Shown in pieces: positions 1-5,984 of a DNA stretch of 9,532 nucleotides. Position numbers and translations under genes: made by a program. A model generated the notes under the pieces. The model was given only the letters and a program-made list of their open reading frames with translations. It had not been told where the DNA came from and searched no databases. Within the stretch, counting starts at the first letter, position 1. The number at the start of each line of letters is the position of its first letter. The stretch spans positions 1-9,532 of the forward strand of contig JASHQT010000355.1 of NCBI GenBank assembly GCA_030039005.1. Direction: 5' to 3'. The stretch comes from Bryobacteraceae bacterium (GTDB lineage Bacteria; Acidobacteriota; Terriglobia; Bryobacterales; Bryobacteraceae).

Positions 1-1084
1 CGGCTGCAGCGGCGGAGAGCGGTGACGTAGGCCTGTTTGAGAGGCCGCTCCTCCGCATCTTACCCAAAAGGGTCGTACGTTTGACGCCGAGACGCGCTGC
101 TGCGCCGGCCTTGCCCCCGACCACCCAATTACTTTCTTCTAGAACATGCAGTGTGTGGTTCCTCTCCGCTTCTGCCAATGTCACAGGCTGGGACCCAACC
201 GACGTGCCAGATGGCAGGGCCGGCATCTTCAATACGCCGCCCTTCGTCAGAATGACTGCCCGTTCAATGAAATGCTCCAGTTCCCGAATGTTTCCAGGCC
301 AGCTATAGCTCATCAGATCATCCATCGCGGCTTCTGGGATTTTCGAGATGTGCTTCGACATGCGTGTGGCGTATGCTCGGACGAAATACGCTGCCAGCGC
401 TGGAATGTCCTCCACGCGCCGACGAAGCGGCGGAAGTGCGATGGGAAACACATTCAGGCGGTAATAGAGATCCGTTCGGAATTGTTTTTCAGCGACCCGA
501 CCGGCGAGATCCTGATTGGTCGCCGCGATTACCCGTATATCGACCCTCCGAGTGACTGTACTGCCCAGCCGCTCAAACTCGTGCTCTTGCAGTACCCGCA
601 ATAGCTTCGCCTGCAACCCTGGAGGCATGTCGCCGATTTCATCCAGGAACAGCGTGCCGCCGCTGGCCGCCTCAAAACGACCTAATCTCTGGGTCACAGC
701 ACCGGTGAACGCACCCCGTTCATGGCCGAACAGTTCGCTTTCCAGCAACTCCAGCGGGATTGCGGCGCAGTTCAACTTTACAAACGGTGCAGCCCGGCGT
801 TCGCTCTGCGTGTGAATGGCGTTCGCGATGAGTTCTTTGCCGGTGCCTGTTTCTCCCGTGATAAGAACCGTGGAATCGGTTGCCGCGACGATGCGAACCT
901 GATCCAAAACGTTGCGGAGCGCCCGGCTTGATCCGATGATTCCAGCGAATTCCGCACCTGGCGACCTCTCGATTTCTTGGTCGAGGTCGATGTACGAGTT
1001 GGACCACGCATCGTCGTCATAGCAGTTGGTCTCTAACGGATGCGGGTGCTGTTCCCTCTCGAAGCTGTCTGATCGTGTGTTCAT
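1..1084 (-). CDS. Sigma-54-dependent transcriptional activator (AAA+ plus Fis-type HTH), C-terminal end cut by window edge
   Basis: Bacterial enhancer-binding protein that uses ATP to open promoters held by RpoN RNA polymerase. The frame is open from ATG at 1084 to the window start (361 codons visible, stop outside). An AGAAAGG ribosome site precedes the ATG. In order: a short N-terminal segment (1-45); the AAA+ domain with Walker A GETGTGKE (77-84), the GAFTGA sigma-54 contact loop (124-129), Walker B GGTLFLDEIGD (142-152), AATN (188-191), FRTDLYYRL arginine region (202-210) and WPGNIREL (262-269); then a Fis-type helix-turn-helix (about 310-347). All catalytic motifs are intact. There is no receiver, GAF or PAS domain, so its input is not visible; it may be controlled by its own expression or by a partner protein. 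It lies 108 bases downstream of the FixJ-like gene, probably as the last gene of the cluster, with its own operator-like site. Confidence 0.95.
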   Translation of the reverse strand, partial: MNTRSDSFEREQHPHPLETNCYDDDAWSNSYIDLDQEIERSPGAEFAGIIGSSRALRNVLDQVRIVAATDSTVLITGETGTGKELIANAIHTQSERRAAPFVKLNCAAIPLELLESELFGHERGAFTGAVTQRLGRFEAASGGTLFLDEIGDMPPGLQAKLLRVLQEHEFERLGSTVTRRVDIRVIAATNQDLAGRVAEKQFRTDLYYRLNVFPIALPPLRRRVEDIPALAAYFVRAYATRMSKHISKIPEAAMDDLMSYSWPGNIRELEHFIERAVILTKGGVLKMPALPSGTSVGSQPVTLAEAERNHTLHVLEESNWVVGGKAGAAARLGVKRTTLLGKMRRSGLSNRPTSPLSAAAA

Positions 1085-1142
1085 CTTCAGACCGCCTTTC
1101 TGCAATTCAAAAATTAGCAAGCGGGTCGAGCCACTTCTATCC

Positions 1143-1184
1143 GCCTTTGGTCCTACCGGGCTGGGATTTTCAGGAAGTGTCCTA
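1143..1184 (-). promoter_or_regulatory. Operator-like site A upstream of the sigma-54 activator gene
   Basis: Plus-strand GCCTTTGGTCCTA at 1143-1155 is identical to bases 3868-3880 before the receiver gene. A second GTCCTA lies 29 bases away at 1179-1184. The 13-mer is 59-71 bases before the ATG at 1084, a usual place for an activator site. That the FixJ-like protein binds here is inference. Confidence 0.5.
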
Positions 1185-1192
1185 GGCTGGAG

Positions 1193-1828
1193 CTACGCGG
1201 GATTAGCGCCGGAGGGAGTGAGGCCGAGTTTCTCGGCCATTCGCACCAGGTGAGCTAAAGATTCTGCTTTCATCTTCTGCATAACTTGACCGCGATGAAT
1301 CTTGATTGTCTTTTCACTCGCGCCTAATTCTGCTGCAACCTGCTTGTTGAGCAGTCCACTGGCCACTAGGGGGAATACTTCCCGTTCACGCGGAGTCAGG
1401 GAATCATAACGGCGTTGCAGCTCGGAAGCCTCCGCACGCCGCGCCAGGTGATGACGATGCTGTTCGAATCCGCGTTGAATCGCGTCGAGCAGATCCTGTT
1501 CTTTGACGGGCTTGGTCAAGAATTCCAGCGCTCCGGCCTTCATGGCGCGAACCGTCATAGGAATGTCTCCATGGCCGGTGATAAAGATGATGGGCAGATC
1601 AATCCTGGCATCAATGAGCTTTTGCTGCAGGTTGAGCCCGCTCAGATCCGGCAAACGGACATCCAGTACGAGGCAAGCGGGGACTCCTGGACGGCTGGCG
1701 CCAAGAAATTCTTGTGCCGATGTAAACGTTTGCACTTCGATGCCAACGGAGCGAATCAATCTTTTCAGCGCTGCGCAAATAGCTGGGTCGTCATCAACCA
1801 CGAAGACGATTTGGGGAGGCTGAGTCAT
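1193..1828 (-). CDS. FixJ/NarL-family two-domain response regulator (receiver + LuxR-type HTH)
   Basis: DNA-binding output partner of a two-component system. I chose ATG at 1828 (211 aa) over a GTG seven codons upstream: the receiver begins properly from there and a weak GGGA lies 9 bases ahead. Receiver: acidic D12-D14, phospho-acceptor D56 in LVLDVRLP, switch T84 in FITGHGD, and K106 in LTKP. After a linker, the LuxR-type HTH runs from LTPREREV (144-151) to about 205; [18 protein letters not shown] is the recognition segment. The TGHGD and LTKP motifs are typical of the FixJ/TodT/StyR branch. The sensor kinase is 114 bases upstream, so the two are a likely cognate pair. It probably controls the nearby genes that carry the shared GCCTTTGG-containing sites, including its own. 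Confidence 0.95.
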   Translation of the reverse strand: MTQPPQIVFVVDDDPAICAALKRLIRSVGIEVQTFTSAQEFLGASRPGVPACLVLDVRLPDLSGLNLQQKLIDARIDLPIIFITGHGDIPMTVRAMKAGALEFLTKPVKEQDLLDAIQRGFEQHRHHLARRAEASELQRRYDSLTPREREVFPLVASGLLNKQVAAELGASEKTIKIHRGQVMQKMKAESLAHLVRMAEKLGLTPSGANPA

Positions 1829-1901
1829 GTTTTCGTCCCACGCAAACACAGCCGGCGACCGGGTACTTACATTGGCCTGAGATCACATGCCAGAACGTGA
1901 T

Positions 1902-1934
1902 GCCTTTGGCTCCGCATGTAGGCCCTAGGCCCTA
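1902..1934 (-). promoter_or_regulatory. Operator-like site B upstream of the FixJ-like gene
   Basis: The gap between the kinase and FixJ-like genes carries plus-strand GCCTTTGG at 1902-1909, shared with the other two sites, then TAGGCCC twice in tandem (1919-1932) followed by TA. The GCCTTTGG copy is 74-81 bases before the ATG at 1828. This copy is more diverged than sites A and C: the TCCTA half is replaced by the TAGGCCC repeats. Confidence 0.4.
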
Positions 1935-1942
1935 TAGCGGAG

Positions 1943-3364
1943 CTACGCGGGGCATGGCAACGTGAAGCGGAACTTCGTGCCCCGATCGCCGTTTGCCGAG
2001 AACATCAATTGACCACCATGCTCCTCGATGATGGATCGGCTAATCGCCAGTCCCATTCCTAAGCCATGAGGCTTGGTCGTGAAGAAGGCGTCAAAAATAC
2101 GTTTCCCATTTTCTACATCTATCCCGATTCCGGAATCGCGCACCGAAACCACGACCTCCGACCGATCCGATTGCGATTGAACCAGCAGTGTTTTCGGGTG
2201 GCTCGTGACTGATTCCATGGCCTCGATGCCGTTCATGATCAGATTCAAGATTACCTGCTGCAACTGGACGCGGTCACCCGTCACGGATGTGAGCGTCGGA
2301 GCCAGTTCCGTTCGAACCGCAACCTGGTGCTTCTCTAACTCCCGGTGTGCCAGGGCGATCACTTCGCGAATGGTTTCGTTGATGTCTACCGCACTCTTCT
2401 CGGTTCTTGCATTTTTCATCTGTGCGGAGATGCGCGAGATGATCTCCGCCGCCCTGTCTCCTTGCTCCGCAATATCGGCGAGCGCGTGCTGCACCTCCTC
2501 GGTGTCGGGCGAGGGGCCTGCCAGCAGGCGGACGCCAGCTTTAGCGTTACCAACGATGGCCGCAAGGGGTTGCTTGATTTCGTGCGCGATCGAAGCGGTG
2601 AGCTCACCCACGGTCACGACGCGGTTAATGTGCGCCAGCTCCGCTTGTGCTTGATTCAGTTTTCGATTGGCGGCTTCAAGTTCTTCGGTGCGCTGACGAA
2701 CGCGTGACTCCAGTTCGTCATTCATTCTCTTGATTTCTTCTTTGGCTTGCTTTAATTCCGCGGTCTCGACGAGTTCCCAGCTTCCATGGCGCCTGGCTGT
2801 CGCGAATTGATGAGTACCCACTACATCCAAAAGCTCACTTGCCCCGCAAGATGCGAGCGAATACGTACACAACAGCACCGCCCGTCGTCCGCCTACGCTG
2901 TCATTCACAAGCTGTTCGTAGTCCGAAAAAGCCTTCCAGTCCTTATTTTGCAACCAAGCGGTATTCCCTGTACCCCGGAGGCCCGCATATCCGCGGTCCA
3001 GCGCCCGATCGAGTTTTTCGTTCCAGGCGGTCATGACACGGTTCGAATCAAAGGTTCCCCCCTTCAGGTACCACTCTCGCCCGTCGAACACTTCGATACT
3101 TCGCTTCGACATGTGGTAATCAAATTCAGGAACCGCCGCGCGCAAACCATCCCAGACCGCCCGCTCTGACAGAGGCTCGGAGACTACCCACACACAGAAC
3201 TCGTTGTCTTCTAGTCCAGCTTTGAAATAGGACACCAGCATCTCGAGCAGGTCTTCTCCGCTCTCGTAGAAATTGCAAAAATGAGTTCCCCAGGGCCGAT
3301 CTCCCACCACGGAGATCCCTGATCTTCTCATTTCGTTAACTGACGTCATCGATGTCGTGGCCAT
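1943..3364 (-). CDS. Sensor histidine kinase with N-terminal MEDS domain
   Basis: Cytoplasmic two-component sensor of 473 aa. ATG at 3364 is preceded by a strong GGAAGGA, 8-9 bases away. Domains in order: a MEDS (DcmR-type sensory) domain at about 22-200, recognised from WGTHFCNFYES (25-35), the LVSYFKAGL stretch and the AVLLCTYSL strand (162-170); a coiled-coil linker rich in E, R and Q (200-245); the HisKA dimerisation helix with phospho-acceptor H261 in SIAHEIKQPL; and the HATPase_c domain with N-box residues N374/N378, DSGIGID (410-416), FDAFFTTK (424-431) and GLGMGL (434-439). No membrane segment is seen. MEDS domains are thought to sense small hydrocarbon derivatives, known best from DcmR of methylotrophs; the ligand here is unknown. 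The output is probably the FixJ-like regulator just downstream and possibly the lone receiver just upstream. Confidence 0.95.
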   Translation of the reverse strand: MATTSMTSVNEMRRSGISVVGDRPWGTHFCNFYESGEDLLEMLVSYFKAGLEDNEFCVWVVSEPLSERAVWDGLRAAVPEFDYHMSKRSIEVFDGREWYLKGGTFDSNRVMTAWNEKLDRALDRGYAGLRGTGNTAWLQNKDWKAFSDYEQLVNDSVGGRRAVLLCTYSLASCGASELLDVVGTHQFATARRHGSWELVETAELKQAKEEIKRMNDELESRVRQRTEELEAANRKLNQAQAELAHINRVVTVGELTASIAHEIKQPLAAIVGNAKAGVRLLAGPSPDTEEVQHALADIAEQGDRAAEIISRISAQMKNARTEKSAVDINETIREVIALAHRELEKHQVAVRTELAPTLTSVTGDRVQLQQVILNLIMNGIEAMESVTSHPKTLLVQSQSDRSEVVVSVRDSGIGIDVENGKRIFDAFFTTKPHGLGMGLAISRSIIEEHGGQLMFSANGDRGTKFRFTLPCPA

Positions 3365-3399
3365 GTTGTAAATTCCTTCCAGACAATTTCTGACGCCGA

Positions 3400-3415
3400 G
3401 GATGTTAACACATCC
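3400..3415. promoter_or_regulatory. Inverted repeat between receiver and kinase genes
   Basis: GGATGT, a TAAC centre and ACATCC form a perfect 6-bp dyad in the 72-base gap between the receiver stop and the kinase start. It could be an operator or an mRNA hairpin that tunes kinase expression. It has no U-tract, so a terminator is unlikely. It does not match the GCCTTTGG sites. Confidence 0.35.
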
Positions 3416-3436
3416 GGAAGATCGTGGTGATCTGGT

Positions 3437-3820
3437 TCAGCGTCCGTGGCTCATAGCTAAACGTACGGCCTCTAACAGAGCACTATCGTTAAAGGGTTTC
3501 GCCAGGAATGCGAAGGCGCCTCCCTGTAGAGCCTGTGCACGCGACGCTGGGTCGTCGTGAGCCGATACGAAGACGATTGGGGTTTGGCAGCGACGTGTGG
3601 CGAGTTGTCGCTGCAGTTCAAGGCCGCTCATCCCGGGCAAACGTAAATCGAGGATCAAACAGTCCGGCCGGCGACTCCGAGGAGACCGAAGCAGCTCCTC
3701 TGCGGAAGAGAACATCTCCGACTCCCACCCAGCAGACATCACGAGTCTACTGATGGCCCGGCAGACCGCTTTGTCGTCGTCCACAATCGCCACCAGGCCA
3801 ACTTCCTCTACATTGTCCAT
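3437..3820 (-). CDS. Stand-alone response-regulator receiver protein
   Basis: Single receiver domain of 127 aa with no output domain. I chose ATG at 3820 because GGAAGGA lies just ahead; an upstream GTG at 3850 would add ten residues that do not look like receiver sequence. Key residues are present: D14-D16 acidic cluster, phospho-acceptor D58 in LILDLRLPGMSG, S86 in VFVSAHDD, and K108 in LAKPF. The sequence resembles the receiver of the neighbouring FixJ-like protein. With no DNA-binding domain it must act through phosphotransfer or protein contact, for example as a phosphate sink or competing acceptor for the kinase, as single-domain receivers do elsewhere. It is the first gene of the cluster, 72 bases ahead of the kinase, and has an operator-like dyad before it. 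Confidence 0.92.
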   Translation of the reverse strand: MDNVEEVGLVAIVDDDKAVCRAISRLVMSAGWESEMFSSAEELLRSPRSRRPDCLILDLRLPGMSGLELQRQLATRRCQTPIVFVSAHDDPASRAQALQGGAFAFLAKPFNDSALLEAVRLAMSHGR

Positions 3821-3864
3821 TCTTCCTTCCGACATTAGGATGGCACGCACTCAGGGATTTGGTA

Positions 3865-3902
3865 TTGGCCTTTGGTCCTATGGCAATCCAGCCAAAGTCC
3901 AA
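3865..3902. promoter_or_regulatory. Operator-like dyad (site C) in the divergent region between receiver and peroxidase genes
   Basis: TTGGCCTTTGG (3865-3875) and CCAAAGTCCAA (3892-3902) form an inverted repeat matching at 10 of 11 positions, with arm centres 27 bases apart. The left arm is part of the 13-mer GCCTTTGGTCCTA (3868-3880) found also before the sigma-54 activator gene. The 13-mer is 48-60 bases before the receiver ATG. The whole dyad is 170-207 bases before the peroxidase ATG, so it could serve both genes. Confidence 0.5.
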
Positions 3903-4071
3903 ATCGGGCTAGCGTTTTAAGCGTGTTTCGGGGTCGTCTCCGCAACTCCCTTCCATCGCCGAGGGGGGTGTCCGCCGGAAGACGCAACTGTCGCCTCAAC
4001 GTCGAAGCCTTCCTCTTTATCCCCGTAAACCTTGCGCGATGGTGGAACCGAAGCTGCATGGAGCGAGTGCG

Positions 4072-5379
4072 ATGCAACATCGCACTAAAGCTGTATTCGC
4101 TTTGTTTTTCGCGGCTCTCGCTTACAAGAGCACCGCCGAGGCGCAAGCGCCGCACGCGCCGCCGATTCCTCCCGACAGTCCTCTTGCTCGCCCCAAGTCG
4201 CTGAAACAACTTGGAGCGCCCATGGAGGCCACGCTTGCAGCGGTCCCTGTGGACAATCCGCAGACTCCGGAGAAGATTGCGTTGGGCGAAAAGCTTTTTT
4301 TCGATGGGCGCTTGTCCGTGGATGGGACCGTTGCTTGCAGTACATGCCACGACCCGAAACTCGCGTTCACGGACGGCCGGACCGTCTCGATCGGAGTCCA
4401 CGGCCGCGCCGGCCAACGCAACTCCCCGACCATTCTGAACTCACTCTACAACATCGCGCAGTTTTGGGACGGCCGCGTGAGAACGCTCGAGGAGCAAGCC
4501 GCTCTTCCCATCGTCAATCCGGTCGAAATGGGTCAACCCAGCATGGACGCCGCTGTCGCCAGTATTGCGGCTGTGCCCGAATATCAGCGGGAGTTTCAAC
4601 GTGTGTTCGGGCGTCCGATTAATCGGGACGATCTTGTCCGCGCCCTCGCATCTTACGAGCGCACGCAATTCTCTTTTGACGCCCCTTTCGATCGCTTCAT
4701 CGCCGGCGAAAAGAGCGCGATCAATGACTCCGCTCAGCGAGGCTGGGAGCTTTTCAACACGAAAGCTCGATGCAACAAATGTCATGCCCTTACGGAGATA
4801 AGCCGAGATCCAACCTTCTTTATGGACAAGGATTTTCACAATATCGGCATCGGCATCATTCGCCACAATGTCGTCGCGCTCGCTTGCAAGGCGGAACAGG
4901 AGGTCAATTCGGGAAAGGTGATCGACGTGGATCGGGCGGCGATTCAGAGCGAGACCTCCGTGGTTGGCCGCTTCCTGGTGACCAGGCACCAAAGCGATAT
5001 CGCCTCATTCAAAACACCTGGTCTGCGTAACGTCCTGATCACGGCCCCGTACTTTCACGACGGCTCGCAAGCGACACTCTGGGACGTGATGGACCATTAC
5101 AACAAAGGGGACGGCATTCAGGACCCATGGCTCGATCAGGACATGCAGCCCCTGGCTCTGAGTGAACAGGAGATCGACGACGTTGTCGCCTTCCTCGCCA
5201 CGCTGACGAGCGCGCAGTATAAGCCGCAAGCCGCCAAGGAACTCGCGCGGCAACGCGCTCTCTCCCGCACGAACCGTCCGCAGCGCGACACGGCTCGGGC
5301 GTTTGGCCCGAAGCCGGTTCAGCCCAAAGCGTCTCTGAATTGTGCGGCGACGGAACCCCCGGCGGTAAAACCGCGATGA
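4072..5379 (+). CDS. Di-haem cytochrome c peroxidase / MauG-family protein, exported
   Basis: Periplasmic di-haem protein that reduces hydrogen peroxide with electrons from small cytochromes, or a MauG-like oxidase. ATG at 4072 (435 aa) has GGAG 8 bases ahead and gives a clean signal peptide (basic HRTK, hydrophobic core, likely cut after AEAQA at residue 26); an in-frame ATG at 4039 would put 11 odd residues first. Two haem c sites: CSTCH (89-93) and CNKCH (234-238). Family landmarks include ALGEKLFFD, the RNSPTILNSLYN stretch, FWDGR, and FKTPGLRNVLITAPYFHDG with a likely haem-ligand region near the end. The last 45-50 residues are a basic, Pro- and Arg-rich tail outside the enzyme core. It is divergent from the signalling cluster and shares site C, so it is a plausible output. 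The sequence alone does not settle peroxidase versus MauG-type activity. Confidence 0.93.
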   Translation: MQHRTKAVFALFFAALAYKSTAEAQAPHAPPIPPDSPLARPKSLKQLGAPMEATLAAVPVDNPQTPEKIALGEKLFFDGRLSVDGTVACSTCHDPKLAFTDGRTVSIGVHGRAGQRNSPTILNSLYNIAQFWDGRVRTLEEQAALPIVNPVEMGQPSMDAAVASIAAVPEYQREFQRVFGRPINRDDLVRALASYERTQFSFDAPFDRFIAGEKSAINDSAQRGWELFNTKARCNKCHALTEISRDPTFFMDKDFHNIGIGIIRHNVVALACKAEQEVNSGKVIDVDRAAIQSETSVVGRFLVTRHQSDIASFKTPGLRNVLITAPYFHDGSQATLWDVMDHYNKGDGIQDPWLDQDMQPLALSEQEIDDVVAFLATLTSAQYKPQAAKELARQRALSRTNRPQRDTARAFGPKPVQPKASLNCAATEPPAVKPR

Positions 5380-5645
5380 TGCCGGCGTCGCCCGCAACAA
5401 GTCTCTCCGATGTCATTGGTGTAATCGCGACGCCATCGAATCGCGGGCCCGGTGTCGATTTCGAAACCCAGCAACGGAGGATGGTTAGATAAGATTCGTT
5501 CGCCTCGGTCCGCGATTTGCTCCGCCAGATTCGCGCCCCAGAGGAGGGCCACTGCCGGGGCAGGATCGGGCAAAGAAACCTCGCCGGAGATTTTAGATAG
5601 GCGCTGAGAGCGGAACGTTCCAAACGCTGCCGGCTGGCTCGACAC
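5319..5645 (-). pseudogene. Possible remnant of an unidentified protein gene
   Basis: Open frame of 108 codons from a GTG at 5645, convergent with the peroxidase gene and overlapping its last 61 bases. The middle part looks protein-like, for example PAPAVALLWGANLAEQIADR and NHPPLLGFEIDTGPAIRWRR, while the end after RRDYTNDIGET turns into low-complexity CGRRRHH sequence. This suggests an old gene fragment whose frame decays into the neighbour. The NHPPLLGF...IRW pattern faintly recalls the N-terminal part of heparinase II/III-type proteins, but I cannot confirm this. There is no convincing ribosome site. It may also be a chance frame. Confidence 0.25.
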
Positions 5646-5707
5646 ATGGGTTACAGTTGTCCCCCACCTGGAACGAAAGATCTGTTACGTGATTCAAAAC
5701 AGCTTCA

Positions 5708-5724
5708 AAGGGGCATCGCCCCGC
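5708..5724 (-). terminator. Hairpin downstream of the tRNA-Leu fragment
   Basis: On the minus strand GGGGC, loop GAT, GCCCC form a perfect 5-bp GC stem followed by TTT. It is about 47 bases beyond the CCA end of the tRNA-Leu fragment, so it may be the original terminator of that tRNA gene. The U-tract is short. Confidence 0.4.
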
Positions 5725-5768
5725 GTCTAGCCTAGGATCGTCGCTCTTTGGATATTCTTTTATGTATT

Positions 5769-5824
5769 TGGTGCGGATGAGAGGACTTGAACCTCCACTC
5801 CCTTGCGAGAACTAGAACCTGAAT
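5769..5824 (-). other. Attachment site: 3' half of a tRNA-Leu(CAG) gene
   Basis: Read on the minus strand, the segment holds, in order, the anticodon loop TTCAGGT with anticodon CAG (plus bases 5819-5821), the 3' strand of the anticodon stem TCTAG, a class II variable arm (TCTC-GCAA-GGGA), the T arm GGAGG-TTCAAGT-CCTCT, the acceptor 3' strand CATCCGC, A73 and an encoded CCA (5769-5771). Bases just upstream (5824-5828) cannot pair as the anticodon stem, and there is no D arm or acceptor 5' strand, so this is not a working tRNA gene. Such 3' halves are left by tyrosine recombinases that integrate at a tRNA anticodon or T loop. Its polarity puts host DNA on the left and the element on the right; the intact tRNA-Leu should sit at the element's other end. 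Confidence 0.85.
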
Positions 5825-5844
5825 ACACTCAAGGGCCTGCCGTG

Positions 5845-5911
5845 GAATGACGCTCTCTGACAATTCAGCGGGATACAAGTTTCCGGCTTCCTGAGAATGA
5901 CGCCTTCTAAC
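5845..5911 (+). repeat. Pair of 17-base direct repeats just inside the attachment site
   Basis: GAATGACGCTCTCTGAC (5845-5861) and GAATGACGCCTTCTAAC (5895-5911) match at 14 of 17 positions and are exactly 50 bases apart. They lie 20-90 bases inside the element end, where tyrosine recombinases of the lambda/P4 type have arm-binding sites. The role is inferred from position. Confidence 0.5.
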
Positions 5912-5918
5912 ACCCCGG

Positions 5919-5938
5919 TTGCTAGTATTTTGCTAGTA
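5919..5938 (+). repeat. Tandem TTGCTAGTA direct repeat
   Basis: TTGCTAGTA occurs twice (5919-5927 and 5930-5938) with a TT spacer, an 11-base repeat distance of about one helical turn. This suits cooperative binding by a recombinase, excisionase or repressor at the element end. No gene covers it. Confidence 0.5.
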
Positions 5939-5984
5939 AGGCGCGCTCAGGGTGGCCGCGATTTCCTGGCCTTGCTTCCGAATG

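Noticed and set aside
720..1020. Minus-strand frames of 80-95 codons near the left edge
   Set aside because: They are shadows of the sigma-54 activator, whose true frame carries GETGTGKE and GAFTGA and is open to the edge.
1085..1192. Read-through fusion of the FixJ-like protein and the sigma-54 activator
   Set aside because: The two genes are in the same frame with only one stop codon between them, but 36 open codons happen by chance often enough, and the activator has its own ribosome site and ATG.
1863..1871. GTACTTACA, similar to the FixJ K-box half-site
   Set aside because: A single short partial match, with no second copy before the other genes of the cluster. The GCCTTTGG motif is better supported.
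3841..3856. Sigma-54 promoter starting TGGCAC
   Set aside because: TGGCAC is present but no TTGC-type -12 element lies at the needed distance. I found no convincing -24/-12 promoter in the window.
3835..4416. Minus-strand open frame of 193 codons over the peroxidase 5' end
   Set aside because: It is antisense to the signal peptide and first haem region of a clear gene, is rich in R, and has no ribosome site or family motif.
4441..4992. Minus-strand open frame of 183 codons inside the peroxidase gene
   Set aside because: Fully antisense to conserved enzyme sequence; its composition follows from the codon use of the real gene.
5039..5647. Minus-strand open frame of 202 codons over the peroxidase 3' end
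   Set aside because: Low-complexity R/S/P-rich translation with no domain. The other frame at 5319-5645 is the more protein-like one.
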